64,000 bases of DNA from Cristatella mucedo (taxonomy: Eukaryota > Bryozoa > Phylactolaemata > Cristatellidae): NCBI GenBank assembly GCA_009760855.2, contig WPIO01000057.1, positions 1,519,501 to 1,583,500 of the forward strand, given 5' to 3'. The translations under genes and the position numbers were made by a program. Numbering within the stretch: the first letter of the stretch is position 1; each line of letters starts with the position of its first letter. The notes beneath the pieces are model-generated. The model made no database searches. It saw only the letters and a program-made list of their open reading frames with translations, and had not been told where the DNA came from. Positions 11,495-24,879 of the stretch are shown one piece after another.

Positions 11495-13604
11495 TATCAT
11501 GCATGCTTGAATGTCATTTCAAGAAACCGAGGTCTGATGCAGATGCAGTCCATTTCAAAGACTTCCTTCGAGTTTACACTGAAAATCTTAAAAATCCAGG
11601 GCTACGCTTTTCATCCGAAAGCTGAATTGCTGCCAGTCGAACCCTGCACAGATTTACATGACAGTAAACCATTTACTGGCCATTGCCGAAAGGTCTGACT
11701 CCCCAGGTAGGAAGGGCTCAGCCAAAAACTTTCAGCCTTCTTTACTGAAGAAATTGTGCACATTCATGCCTCTATTAAGCCCCCTCCGACTAAAGCAATC
11801 GCGGTTCAACAACCTGTTACTTTCCTAAGAAAGGTCCCCCAAGGTTTCTGAATGCGATACGGCTATCTTAATAAGATCTAGCAAAAATAGCTCGTCTCCT
11901 GGAGACCTTGTACTTTCATATCTGCGGTCTAAAACTAGCAGATCAACTAACCCTGCCATAACCACGATTTTTTGTGCTTCTCTGGGAGAAGGGGTCGTCC
12001 CCAAGTAATAAAAATTGGCTGTCGTTAAACCCGTACGTAGAACGGATGGATTAGACACAGAGATCCGTGTAAACTATTGCCCATTTCCCTTCTGCCTTTC
12101 TCGACCAAGATTCATGAAACAATTTGTTGCTAAGCAGTTGATTGAGCATATTGAAAAGAATGAAAAGACGGAAAAACAGGTTCAAGCGGCAGCATTAGAC
12201 TAAAACTGCTCTCCTCCGTGATAACAAAGACAATCTATGTGGCAAAGACGACGGCAATGACACTGCCCTAGCTCTGACAGATCTGTGTGCTGTCTTCGAT
12301 ACAATTGATCACGACGTTATGCTTGAAAATTGAGAACAAACGATCGGTCTGGAAGACAAAACACTGGCAGGGTTTGAATCGTACTTGTCTGATCTTGCTT
12401 AATCCGTGTCTAGTGGGGTTCAGGTCTCACACACGAGAAGTATCACCTGTGGAGTCCCTTAAAGGTCTCTACTCGGTTCCATGCTGTTCTCCATTTACAC
12501 GCAACCTCTGGAAAAAGTGGTGAAGGCCCATGAAATCAGATATCACTGTTATGCTCACGATGCTCAGTTGTATTTGTCATTCACACAGTCGGAATCTGCT
12601 GGAGCCACTGACAAACTATTTGCTAGCCTTGCCGATATTCGATCCGGGATGACGAAAAACTTCCTGAAATAAAATTACGATAAAGCCAAACTGCTGCTCA
12701 TAGGTCATCCTAAGAGTGTGGCTGGATTAAAAGGCTTTGCTTATCTAATAGATGATGCTGTTGTGCAACCATCACCATGTGCTCGTAATTTAGGTGTCAT
12801 TTTTGACAGCTGTGTCAATTTTAAAAGCTTCATTCAAAAGACTGCTTCTATAGCTAGCCATCACATCCAATCCCTATCGAAGATTAAGAGTAGTCTTTCA
12901 CGGTGGCTTGTAAACAATTTAACTAGCTCCTTAATTCTGTCTCGACTAGATTATTATAATTCCCTTTTGACTGGGCTTCCAAAGAAAACAATTAGGCCAC
13001 TGCAGCTGACTCTGAATATGGCTGCAAGGCTAGTCTTTAAGTCCCAGAGGTTTGAGCACGCCTGTCCTCTGCTTAAAGAGCTAAGATGGATCCCGGTTGA
13101 ATAGAGGATTCCGAGCAAAGTTCTTACACTGACCCAAAAGGCCCGCCACGGCTTGGCTCCTTTGCCCCCAGGTGAACTGCTGCATCCGTTTCAGCCTATT
13201 CGAGCCCTCAGGTCTTGTGTTGACAATAAATGAGCTGTTCCAATCCTCCACTTAAAGAAAGTTGGCGACAGAAGCTTTAGCTCTGCAGGTACTAGACTGA
13301 GGAACTCGCTCTCCCAATTCTTAAGCAACGACAACTACTCTCCTACTGCCGACTATGGAGAATCCTTTTCAGTGGTCCAGAGCTGCTACTTCTAAGCTAC
13401 TCACTACCTTAACTGCTCTCCAGACTCCACTATGCTTCCCACTTTCTCTTTGTTGAGTGAGATGAAGTCTTTTGGCTACCGAATGCGTATCAAAAGCCGC
13501 TTCGGCTGCGACTTCTCCATACAAAACTGTCCTGCATAACACCCACATGATTTTATGACTTTGTGGGGTAACAGATGGAGATACATTACATTACATAGTG
13601 GATT

Positions 13605-15325
13605 GTGGTATTGGCTTTTCCACAACAATTTTATTTCAGCAGAATTCGCGAGAAATACTGAACGGAATCTCGAGAAATATTTGGGATACATTTGGATGTA
13701 GTTTAGGTCGATATTAAAATTTTTGGAAATTTGTGCAGCTGATTTTTGGTGGATATGGAGAACTAAAGTGAATTATGGTGGATTTCGGTGGACTCTGATA
13801 CCGGCCTCTGACGTTGAAGCTTGTTTGAATAAGTGTGTGCGAGCACAGTGACGTTAAATTTATTGATTAAATGAAATATTAAGTGCGTGAAAATATTCGT
13901 GCAAAGAATAAGTTCGGCAACGCCGTGTCTGGTCGATTTTAGCCTTATCAGAGTGAATTGTGGTGGATTGTGCTAATCCGTCGAACCCGACTCAAACCCA
14001 CATCCTAGGTCATGCATAGCTTGCACCTTACCTGCTGTTCTACTAACCCGGGGCCAGCAAGTCCGTACCGAAACGAGTTTTCTTTCTTTTGGATGCTGTT
14101 TTTGGCTGTAAGTCCTTACCATTCAGTGCCTGTTAGTACCTTCAGGTCATAGTCAGCAATGACTTTTAGTTTCTAGTAGATTCCTGCATTGTGACCTAAT
14201 CAAGATAGTAATTTGCTTTTACATTTTTGATTCTGTTTACGTCCTTGAACGTGGGTAATTAATTTCAATTAGTCAGAATTATCATTGCCTTAAAAACACG
14301 TTATTGTGTTGTAGTGGTATGCAAAAGACCCAATTTGCTGGTTACTATAGGTTATAGCATATGCAATGCAATGCATAGGCTCTAGGGATCCCAGCCGCAG
14401 CTGTCCTACGAGGCAAATGATTTGTTATTTAAATAAGAAGCTTAAAATGCATTCCATAAAGATTGGGCTGATAATAAAGATGGATGTCTTTAGCGCTCAT
14501 CTTCAGAAATCACCGAGACACGTTTTCTGCTAGAATAGTCTGCTGTAAATACGAAACCAGTGAACACCTTTTGAAATTGGTATTTTCAAGATATGCAATA
14601 GTTCGGCAATATTTCCCCGAAAATTGACCTCAGTACTTTTTCATTTAAAACCTGTGATTACAAGGGAGTATTTTTAGGTCCAAGAGCTTATGACAACTAA
14701 GTCGTAAGTCAAACTATGCCAATTCCAGTTGGTCTTCCAGTAAAGGTAAAAATTATATTGAACCCACATAAATTTGATTTCTCAGATGTCAAACTGGGCT
14801 TTAATTAACTCCAGCCACTAGGATATATATGTTGCTGCATGCCATGAAAAGTTTCTAGGAAATATGGACATTCAAGCTTCTATTGTTGCCGCTAACTTAC
14901 TTGAGCATACGTTGCAGTAAGGACGGTTGGACTTATCCTGGCACTCTCTGTTGAATTCGTATTCTCATTAGACATTGCTAGATCTGAACGGCTGGCCTCT
15001 GTCTGCCTACAATAGCCCAATCAGTTAATTATTTATTAAATGGAAAGAGAAACCATTTAACCTGGCATAGTGGTGCTCTGCGGCCAATCTATAAATAAAC
15101 AAAAATAATACTGACCCTCGTTTGGTAGATACATTTCTGCTTCTGTCAGGCTTAGCATAGACGTCTTCTGTAAAGAGATTAATTGCATAGCGAACTGAAG
15201 ATCTATGGCTACTATGTTAAGACATAATGCAGTATTAAGCCCAAGACCAATAAACGCTTTTAAAGTTAGCGGAAATAGTGATTCATTAAACTTTATATTC
15301 AACATGTGGAATAAGTGATTAGATT
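13605..15325. other. No gene recognised
   Basis: No supported gene or clear repeat. Short frames on both strands match nothing known. Confidence 0.5.
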
Positions 15326-15329
15326 CCAT

Positions 15330-16432
15330 GGAATAGGATATCAGTTTTATGCTGACGATACTCAGCTGTCGATAGTCATTCAAACCGTCTGAATCTGTTG
15401 CAGCTACCGAGAAAATGAATGCTTGATTTGCTGATTCTCAATTTTGGATGTCGGAAAACTTCCTGAAGCTAATTGACGATCGAACTGAACCGCTACACAT
15501 AGCTGGCTAAGCGTGCGGCTTGATTAAAAGCCTTGCTCTTCAAAAAGTTGATGCTGTTGTGAGACCATCGCCTCTTACTTGAAATGTAGGCGCCGTTTTT
15601 GACAGCTGCCTCACTTTTAAAAGCTTCATTAAGAAGACTGCTTCTAAGCTAGCCATCACGTGCAATTACTATACACAATTAGGAAATGTCTTCCACAGTG
15701 GCTTGCAAAAAATTTAGCTAGCTCCTAAGTTCTTGCTTGGCTTGAGTGTTGTAATTTCCTTTTGGCTGGGCTACCAAAGAAAGCAACTAAGCCACTGCAG
15801 CTGACTGTAAATATGGTTGCAAGGCAGCTCTCAAAGTCCCGGAGATTTGAGCACGTGTCTTTTTTCATAAAAGAGTTGGGGTGGATGCCGATTGAGCGAC
15901 GGATACACAGAAAAGTCCTTAAGCTGACCTACAAGGCCTGCCACGGCTTGGCTCCTTCGTACCCAGTTAGACTGCTGCACATGTTTCATGCTTTTCGTAC
16001 CCTCATGTCCTGTGTGGACAATAAAGTTCCATCAGTCCACTTAGAGACCTTTGGCGACAGAAAATTTAGCTCTGCAGTTCCTAGACTGTGGAACTCACTT
16101 CCACAATTTCTAGACAACGAACACTAGTATCCTGCTGCCGATTATAGCTCATCATTTTCAGGGGTCCTGAGCTGCTAGTTCCATGCTGCTCACTATCTCA
16201 ACTGCTCTCCTGACTCTGCTATGCTTCCCAGTTTATCTTTGTTGAGTGAGACAAAGTCTGGTGGCTACCGAATTTGTACCGAAAAGTGCTTAGGCTGTGA
16301 TTGTGCTATACAAAACTCTCCTGTTTCACACCCACATAGTTTGTATGGCTTTTTGGAGTTACAGATATAGGTACTTTACATCACATTACATTTACGTTAC
16401 ATTAAATTACATTGCATTACAACGCATTACAT
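15330..16432 (+). mobile_element. LINE family B, 5'-truncated copy
   Basis: Begins at the active-site region (reading close to QFYADDTQL near 15340) and runs through the C-terminal block (15762-16127: AGLPKKATKPLQL, RFEHVSFFIKELGWMPIERR, FSSAVPRLWNSLPQFL) to an ACATT-rich tail at 16375-16432. The long C-terminal frame is open, but upstream parts are stop-ridden. Confidence 0.85.
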
Positions 16433-16434
16433 AT

Positions 16435-16828
16435 AAATCAATAGGCATGTAGTTTCTTACGTACCATGGTCAAATAACAATTGTTGATACAGTCAGATCA
16501 AAAGTAACTTTTTAGCCCTTGCTGCTCAAGCCTCCATCCGACATGTAATCATTATTATAATGCTACAACACGACACTCGATAACTTGCTCAATAATTGAG
16601 TTCGCACCATTGACTAAGCTTAATTTGGCTTTCGATCAGACGGCTTATGGTTTAGCACAGACATGAAAATAGCCAGGTTTAATGGGAACAAGCTTGGGAA
16701 AGATTATGAAAGATTAATACTGACAGTCCATTTTCAGGCATATACAGACTAATCTGGCTGATAGCAGTCAATCATAATAAAGGTCAAATTTATCTCCAAA
16801 GATGTATTTTTTGAATAGCGGACACAAA
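16435..16828. other. No gene recognised
   Basis: Intervening DNA between a family B tail and the next family A copy. Confidence 0.5.
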
Positions 16829-16829
16829 A

Positions 16830-18528
16830 TCAAACAATGCTTATGTCTACCATCAACCGTCCCCTTAACCACTCCCATTATGGTGCCTTACAAAGTCACT
16901 TCTCAAGAAAGCGATACTAGACCAAGAGAACTTGAGCAGCTACCGCCCAGTCACTCTTCTACCATTATTATCAAAGACACTGAAACTGGTCGTTGTGGAC
17001 CAGCTGAACTCATAAATTGGAACCTTAAACCATGCTAGTAAGTTCCAATCTGGCTTTAGAGCAAATTACTCCACAGAGTCAGCATTGCTTAGGGTGTATA
17101 ACGACCTACTTATGATTGCAGGCATAGGTAGACTGTCGGTGTTTGTTTTGCTCGATCTTTCGGCTGCTTTTGACACTATCGATCACAAAGTTCTTCTAGA
17201 GCGTCTCACATCTCGCCTGGGCATCACTGTCACTATTATGCAATGGTTCAGCAGCTATCTCAGTGGGAGACTCCAGCGTTTTAACGTGAATGGACAAAGA
17301 TTATCCGGGGTACCTCTGAAATATGGGGTACCTCAGGGCTACGTGCTAGGTCTGGTTCTTTTCACGGTTTATATCCCCCTCTTGCTGATGTGATTGCCAA
17401 GCACAATCTAGGCTTACACTTCTATGCGAATGACACTCAGTCGTACCTTTGCTTTGATCCCTCCCAGCCTTCGAGCACCTCAAATTCTCTCAACTCATTT
17501 GCTGCATGTAGTGATGCCATCCCTCGCATGGATGGCAGCAAATTTTTGAATATAAACCATGATACAATTTACTTACTAGTTATGGGAAAACCCAGTGTGA
17601 TTCAGAAATTGAAAAGGCTGAAACTCAAAATTGGCTCTGCTAGCATATCTCCTGTTGAATCAGCTCGAAATCTAGGTGTCATGCTCGAAAGTGACCTTCC
17701 TCTCGTTAGACGACCACATCAGCTCTATAGTCAAATCTGCCTACTTCCAGCTACATAAAACTGCTAAAATTCGGGCTTGTTTAGATAAGGATACAAAGTC
17801 TAAGTTGGTTCATGCTTTTGTGACATCCCGTCATGACTTCTGCAAGTAGCTGCTTGCTGGCCTACTAGCATGTGCAATCGGGCGATGACAGCTTGTGCAA
17901 AACTGTGCAACTAGGCTTGTCTGTCGTGAGCGTTACAGTTGCCACATCACACCACTTCTCGCCGACATGCACTGGCTAAAATTCAAACAGTGGATTGACC
18001 TCAAGGTTTTGTCGCTCACTTTTAGGGCAACTCAGGCTTTGGCTCTAGCCTATCTCTCAGATCTACTCCCCCACCAGGCCAGGCATCGTACCAGCCGCTT
18101 TGCAGAATCCAACGGTTTACCACTACCTCATACAAACCTCAAATTATTTGAATACCGTTATGTTGTTCGTATGCTCCTGAAGCCTGGAACTGCCTTCGGA
18201 CTAGCGTCCGTACATCCCCTGACCGGACTGCATTTAAAAAGAACCTAAGGACACACCTATTAAGGGCAGCATTTAGCGAGTCCCTGTGATCCTTCTTTCA
18301 TGTGTTTATGAGTGCTGACACTGTGCATACTGCCACTAACCACATTTGCATGCTGACCCTGTGCATGTCACCCCTAACCAAGTCATTCATGTCGTATATC
18401 AAGCATGACATTACTAACGATTGAATCGCATTTCCGCTTGCAGCAAACTTAAAGAGCCTAGGAAGAGATTGCGTTTTCTGAGGGCACTTTATTAAGTGCA
18501 TCATTTTTATTATTATTATAAATGATCC
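16830..18528 (+). mobile_element. LINE family A, copy with near-complete reverse transcriptase
   Basis: The palm is read at 17085-17393 (LLDLSAAFDTIDHKVLLERL; YGVPQGYVLG). After a one-base frame change comes the active-site region (HFYANDTQSYLCF, with Asn replacing the first Asp), then SISPVESARNLGVM and, after another break, the C-terminal block (17895-18248). Decayed stem-loop and (ATT)n tail near 18450-18520. Inactive by frameshift and catalytic substitution. Confidence 0.88.
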
Positions 18529-18789
18529 TTGTGGTGACTTAGCCGATCGGTGCTATTGCTTCTTTGTAAGCAAAATAGGCGAGATATAAGAGTCCATCCC
18601 AAGGGTCACGGCATTCCCTTCGTACTTCTTTCCCTAATAATATACAACAATATACATCCCTAATAACACAGGACTTGTGCCCATCGATTCAGTGCACTAC
18701 GTCTATAACTTCATTCAAGGTGGCCACAATTGACCTATCCTGAAATTTATCTTCCAGATGAAGAAGTATACTCGTCATTAAGGCTCTAT

Positions 18790-20480
18790 TAATACGGTCT
18801 TACTTGTACGATGCATAGGTCTGCTGCTGCCATGCATAACTAACATTCAAAATAGCTCCTTAGCCTCAAGTTAGGTCCCTGCACCATTTTAAAAGGCTTT
18901 AATCAGGCCACTGCTTAAGAAATCAACGGTAGACCAAGAGGATTTAAGCAGCTTCCTCCTGTCTTCCATCTCATGTTCCTATCAAAGACAAAAGAACGAG
19001 CTGTAGTTGACCAACTGATATTGAGATCTCAAACCTAGCAACTAAGCTCAAGTGTCAGTGTAGAGCTGATTAATCCACAGAGTCAGCATTTATCAGGGTG
19101 CATAACGATCTTCTCATAAATGCACACTTATGTAGAGTATCTCTGTTAATCCTGCTTGATCTATCAGTAGCATTTGATAGTATTGATCACGACATCCTTA
19201 TTGAGCATCTCAATTTTCACCTTGGCATCACTGGCTCTGCCCTGCAATCGTTCAAGTCCCATCTCAATGGCAGACTCCAGAGAATGGATGAGACTGGACA
19301 AAGATCAATCGAGGGTCTTCTTATGTATGGGGGTACCTGCGGGCTCCATGCATGGTCGGCTTCTTTTTTTCAGTTAACTTTCCCTTTTGGCAAGCATAAT
19401 CGATGCTTTTACTTCTGTACAGATGTCACTCAATTGTACCTTTGCATCGTGTCTCTCCAGCTCTCGAACAATTAGTAAAAACCTCGTGCATGTATTGATG
19501 ACATGTGCCTAATGATTGCAGCGAATCTTCTTAAATTGAATGGATATACAGCCAACTTGTTAGTTATTAGCAAACGAAGAGTGATTCAGAAATTGGAAAG
19601 CCTAACGCTAAAAATTGGCTCTGCCAGTATATCATCTGTTAGATCTGCAGGAAATCATTGTGTCATGTACGAAAGTGACCTTTCGTTAGACGACCACGTC
19701 AGCTCCACAACCAAGTCTGCCTACTTTCAGCTATTTAACGTTGCTAAAATTTGGGCTTGTTTAGATGATGGTACCACGTCTAAGTTTGTCCATGCATTTG
19801 TGACTTCCCGTCTTGATTTCAGTAAGTCAGTGCTTGCCGGAATGTGCAATCAGGTGCTTACAGCTGGTGCAAAACTCTGCAGCAAGGCTTGTCTGCCATG
19901 AGGGTCGCAGTTGCCACATCACACCACTTCTTACCGACCTGCCCTATCGACCAGTCAAGCAACGAATCAACTTCAAGGTTTGATCGCTTACTTTTGAGGT
20001 CCTTTATTTTTCGGCTCCAGCCTACCGATCAGATCTACTCCCCTACCAGGCCAAGCATTGTACCACCAGCTTTCCGTAAACTAATTGGTTACCTATACCT
20101 GGCACAAACCTCAAATGCTTTGGAGACCATGGATCTAGTTTGTAGGTTCCTAAAGCCCGGAACTCACTCACGACTTACATCACGAAATCCTCTGACTTTA
20201 CTACATTTAAAAGAAATAAGAAACATACGTATTTATTACAGCTCTAGTGGGTTCCCGAGATTCGTCGTTTATGTGCTTAACCATGCTGACATGCTGCATG
20301 TTGCCACTAACCAAACTCGCATGTCTACCCTGTTCATATCACCCCTCACTATGTTATTTATGTTATTGATCAAGATTAATACCTATCGCATTCGATTGAG
20401 TTTCCATTGCAACAAATATTAAACGCCTAGAGAAAGATTGAGTTCTCAGAGGAAAATATTTCAAATGCATTATTATAGGT
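18790..20480 (+). mobile_element. LINE family A, diverged copy
   Basis: Same order of reverse-transcriptase relics: LLDLSVAFDSIDHDILIEHL at 19140-19205, SAGNHCVMYESDLSLDDHVS near 19640-19700, and the C-terminal block at 19844-20200. The 3' end is decayed. The catalytic YADD region is reduced to a CTDVTQLYLC reading. Confidence 0.82.
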
Positions 20481-20519
20481 ATTCCGGATCCTGAGAACGA
20501 CGGTACCTGAACTTCAGGG

Positions 20520-22100
20520 ATATATACGTAGCCTACAATAAGATAAACTGATTGAATGATAGCCAGTGTAGGTCGGCGAGAAGTGGTATGATGTGGAAAC
20601 TGCAAAGATCACAAAGTGCAAGCTTAAACTCAGCTGTAATAGCCTTATTTCATAGGCCTTCAGACCAGCATGCAGTAAGTTACAGAAGTTGAAAAGACTT
20701 CGCCAATGCATGTATAGTTTAGATGTCGTAACACGGTATAAGCAAGCCCCAATTTGTAGCAGTGTTTTGTAGCTGAAAAAGGCTGAATAGACTGTATAAC
20801 TTATACTATTGTCTAATAATAGTCCATTCATTGTCAACAACACAACACTTAGTATAAGTGATGAGCTAACAAGAGATGTGGCGAAAAAGCCAGCTTTAAG
20901 CCCTGGTTGTTTTCCTTTCTGAATTGTAATTGATTTGCCAAAAGGGAGTACGTAAGTTTAAAAAAATCACTTAGAAAAGTTCTCTGTCATCCATGCACTA
21001 TCGCCGTGAATACATTCTGCATGGGAATTGAGAAAATGCAACATGCTATTGAGCTCGGAGGAATAAAGGCAAAGATGCATCTGAATGTCATCTGCATTCA
21101 AGTGAGGCCATAGATTCTGCCCAGGTGATCAAATCTGCAGGAAAAGGAGTATAAACTGTAAAAAAAACACTTAGAGGAAGAACCCTTAAGCTGTACTTAA
21201 ATGGTTCGTCAGAGGATCTTCATGCTCTTACAGAAATGCTTTAAAGTCACCCAATGGGATTTGACCTGAACAGTTTCAGTGCAGCGCCCCAGATGCCTAG
21301 GCAAACGTATGGCGCTCAATAATGGCTTGCTGATCATGCATCCAAAACTGCCCACAAATCAAGCAGAAAAAGCAAAGAGACTGAATCCTAGTCAGAATTT
21401 AGGAGAAGGATGTTTTACGCTCTGAACTATGGTGACTGTATTGAGTGATTAGCTCTAAACCAGAAAGCTTACTTGATAGGTTGGAGGTCAACCCATAAGA
21501 TTTATAATGGCATACCACAACTAATTGTTTTGTTCGTGAAAGAAACTTGAGAAAGAAGAACTGGACGCTTAGTTAAACGAACAAGTTTCCCTCATTGAAA
21601 GTCCTGTTGGTCTAGAGTCGCTTTCTTAATTTGTGGCCATACGGCAGCATTTTAGAAAGGTGCAGGACATGATTTGAGCCTAAGGACATCTTATCATGTT
21701 AGTTATGCTTGGCGTGAGCAGATGTTACCACCTTATAAAGATGTGGGAGAGTATAAATATAATGAGGAGGGCTACAAATCTTTGTCTGGGAAATGAGTTT
21801 TAGGGTAAAGTCGCCCTTGGTCTCCTCGAATGAAGACATCGAGGTAGTGCTTGGATTTGAGTGAAATAGGTCGGAGTTATTGAGGAACGGGAGGCCTGAT
21901 GTGTTGCCTCATTCTCGGTGGTGGACTCTCCAATCTTGTCCATCTAGCTGCAAAAGAGCTAAAAAAGTGAGTGGCTAAGTCGTCGCTAGGATCACTAGGC
22001 AAGGAACGTCTGCGAGTGGTTAAGAAAATCATCGACGGCATATATAAACATTTTTGCATCCTGCTTCTGTGATGTAACAAGTCATGGAGAAATTTTGATC
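20520..22100 (-). mobile_element. LINE family A, very diverged long copy
   Basis: Minus-strand relics run from the C-terminal block (near 20530-20600) through the active-site region (about 21080) and the palm to the linker upstream of the reverse transcriptase (PSDPSDDLATHFFSSFAAR at 21900-22000). That linker matches DPCNDLADRFSR in the 36-kb copy. Coding frames are extensively broken. Confidence 0.7.
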
Positions 22101-22104
22101 TAGT

Positions 22105-24070
22105 ATAAACTTGTAAACGTGGCTAAATTTGAGCCATGATACTTAGCCTTTAGTAGGCAAACTTTAAAGATGAGCTGAGTAGTCGGTGAATAATATTTTT
22201 ACTTCAAAAATGGCACGTTAGTTGATGATGCTACAGCCGACATGCTCGCCAAATCAATGTAGAGCGCCAAGCCTCACAGTGATGAGTCGTTCTAGGTTTA
22301 CCCATAATAAGCGATATGGTTTCGTCATCGTTCGATGTAAAAAAGTTAGCTATTCATTCAAAAGTGAAAGTCTTGAAATACTTGTAAGCTTGAAGGATTA
22401 CAGCTATTACAACATAAACTCAGCTGTGTTTCATCTGAAGTAAAATGTAATGCAATATATCTCAGTCTATAACTCCTCAAAGCTACTAAGATTAATTTAT
22501 GGTCATGTCAGAGATTTTATAAAGTTAACTCAAAGCCTAAGCGGCATTCAGTGTGCAATCAGGGCTTTGACGTCTGCATTTACGTAATAACCTTATTGGT
22601 GCAAGTTGAGTACTTTGGCAAGAGGCGAGGTTTACGTCATTAAGAGAAACGACCTAAGCACAACGGCTTGTGGTTTCGAGTCACTTAGTTGTCCACTAGA
22701 CTATTTTCAAATATACAATTGCTTTTGAGCCAATCAAGATGTGATGCAAAAATATTTAGGTATCGCCAGCGATAAAGAGGTCATTCGAGTGGTGAATGAA
22801 AAGCCTTTGATGACCTATAGAATAAAACGCAGCTAAAATATCACACACGACACAAGGAAAACTTCAACAAAGCCTTTTTTTTCTAAAACAATAAGCTACA
22901 ATAAGTTAAAGGATATACATATATGCCACCATAATGTCGAGTCCTATATGATTGCTTTTTGCTTTTGATGCACTTGCATTTCCAACTTGCCAATTGATAA
23001 TAAACAGCTGATCGTTTTCTCTCTCTCACACTAATGAGCAAAGAGAATTATGGCCAGTAATATTTGAGTTTCACTGAAGAATTTAAAATGGAAAGATTGG
23101 AGTTGAATAACTTAAAAATAAATGCCAAATTTAAATTAGGATAAGAGATATGAATTTGTAAGCAAAAAGAATTCTCAGGTTTTCCTAAAAAGCAATAAAA
23201 TCAGGAGTACCCTAGTTAGAAGACAGTTATTTAATCCTTGGGAAACTATCTTGCTAAGAAATTACTAGTCTTTCTGAATTTTAGACTACAATAAGGTATC
23301 AACTCTCTCGTTCTTGAGCCAATGAAGGGATGTGAGATGAAAATACATTCTCATGACATCGGTCCGTCGAAATAAAACCCGTAGAAAACATAACTAGATC
23401 CATTTCTCGATGCCTGAGTTTGGATGTGTCCACCCGTTTTTTGTGTGTGGCAAACGTAAATTGTTGATCCCAATCAGCCATAATTATAATTCTGGTCTAA
23501 GTTTACAATTTTAGATTACTCATTAGTGAATTTGAAGTCGGAGACACGTCACCACAGAGATTTAGGATTACAATGGTTGTTTACCCACAATTTAAATTTG
23601 AAACTTGTTCTTTAATTGGAGTATTGTAATAGCCAACTCCGGGTAGCTACCTATGAGAACTACAGTACTAGCATTGCATTTTAAGACTGTTCTAACGTCA
23701 TATGATGCGAAATATATCAAAAGAAGTGGTCAGCAAACAATTTTTAGAAGTGCACAGGAAAGAGAAAAGAGTAACGAAGTGGAAAAAATTGAAATACTTG
23801 CACTTTGTTTCAGATATCAAGAAATTGCGTCGTTTCTTACGATCTGTAAATCGGCTTGAGGTTTGTAGAAGATCAAAAAAATAAGGAATGAAAATAGAGC
23901 CAGTGCTCCAGAAAGGGCTCGGAGCATTGAGCGCTTCTACATCCGAAAAGTAAGAATGGCCGTTACCTATTCCGTTGGCCTTAGACACTTAAACGGTAAT
24001 ATTTCTGAATTTCACAAGATAAAAAATAGCAAATATATGGTAGTACATACAACAAGATTATTCACATAAA
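22105..24070. other. No gene recognised
   Basis: AT-rich DNA with short frames only. Two overlapping open frames at 23650-23990 lack family motifs. Confidence 0.5.
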
Positions 24071-24074
24071 TAAA

Positions 24075-24520
24075 TAGTTCATTCTTGGCTAGATTATTGT
24101 ACTCATTTTTGGCTGGGCTGCAGAAAAAATCACGTAATCACTGTCGCTTGCTGTGAATATGGATGCAAGACTAGATTGAAAAACCTAGATTTTGGACTAC
24201 GGGTCCCTTTCACTGAAAGAGCTCGGATAGCTGTCGGTTGATCAATGGATACCGAGCAAGGGTCATACTCTGACCCACAAGTATCACTACCGTTTGCCCC
24301 CCTACCTAGCTGAGCTGTACCAGTTTCACCCTTAGGTTGTGAATGGACAGTAAATTAGCGCTTCGTCAAATGATCTTCGTCTTCTAATAAAGTGCTTTAA
24401 GGTCACCCATTGAGATTTCAACTGAACTTTCACATTGCAGTGTGGTTAGAGTGCATTTTTCTGCTTAAATAACGTTGGTGCTAGAAGCTTTTGCTTCACA
24501 GGCCCTAGACTGTGACCCTA
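24075..24520 (+). mobile_element. LINE family B C-terminal relic
   Basis: Matches the region for LLAGLPKKA through RLKTVGDRS of other B copies, with many stops. A family A-like piece of about 90 bp (24363-24455) interrupts it. It lies about 200 bp from the transmembrane exon, on the opposite strand. Confidence 0.6.
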
Positions 24521-24726
24521 GCTAAATTAGGCTACACGTCAAAGAAATATTTAGCCTACGAGTTGCAGTCCCGGGTTTGCCGTAAAGGCGTTATTTGAGT
24601 CATCCTTCAATCTTATTCATCTAAATCTCTCTCAGTTATGGATGCAGATGAGAACTGCATCGGTGCTTAGCACTAGAGTCGAGAAGTCATTGACGACGGA
24701 AAAAATGTACAAGATTTAGTGCTTAC

Positions 24727-24876
24727 CTTTCTTGTTGTCTTCGTGAGTAGCTTTGCTTGCTATGCTGCGTTTGCTTCGTATGCACTTGGTGTAGACAATT
24801 AAGATTGTGCTAATTACCGCCATGGCAACGACGACGGCTATTGTTATTCCTGCTATAACTTCTGCAGTCAATCCAT
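24727..24876 (-). CDS. Transmembrane exon of the Ig receptor gene
   Basis: 150 nt (50 codons), acceptor ATTTTATAG and donor GTAAGC, phase 1 at both ends. Residues 8-29 form a clear single-pass helix (IAGITIAVVVAMAVI and onward to Y29). A basic stop-transfer stretch follows (TKCIRSKR) and then a polar start of the cytoplasmic region (HEDNKKG). That orientation means the Ig domains are extracellular. The exon ends at a good donor, so at least one cytoplasmic exon must follow below 24.7 kb; none was identified with confidence. If splicing failed at the donor, translation would stop three codons later. Confidence 0.72.
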
Positions 24877-24879
24877 CTA

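Larger units (their letters stand above)
10535..13600 (+). mobile_element. LINE family B, longest copy (interrupted)
   Basis: Starts within the endonuclease: the end of that domain is read as YILDLVITQD and then LTLSDHFSVSL (10550-10640). A linker, a decayed reverse transcriptase (palm relic near 12290; active site YHCYAHDAQLY near 12545, with His in place of the first catalytic Asp) and a long C-terminal frame (12718-13104: RNLGVIFDSCVNFKSFI, then LSRLDYYNSLLTGLPKK) follow. It ends with an ACATT-rich tail near 13570-13600. The first part of the endonuclease is absent. A 145-bp internal duplication and a 415-bp insertion interrupt it. Non-functional. Confidence 0.85.

Noticed and set aside
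11217-11504. 95-codon minus-strand frame
   Set aside because: Falls almost wholly inside the LTR-like element, without protein motifs.
23650-23990. Cytoplasmic exon of the receptor on the minus strand
   Set aside because: An open frame exists, but with no convincing acceptor, no motif, and a continuation into low-complexity sequence.
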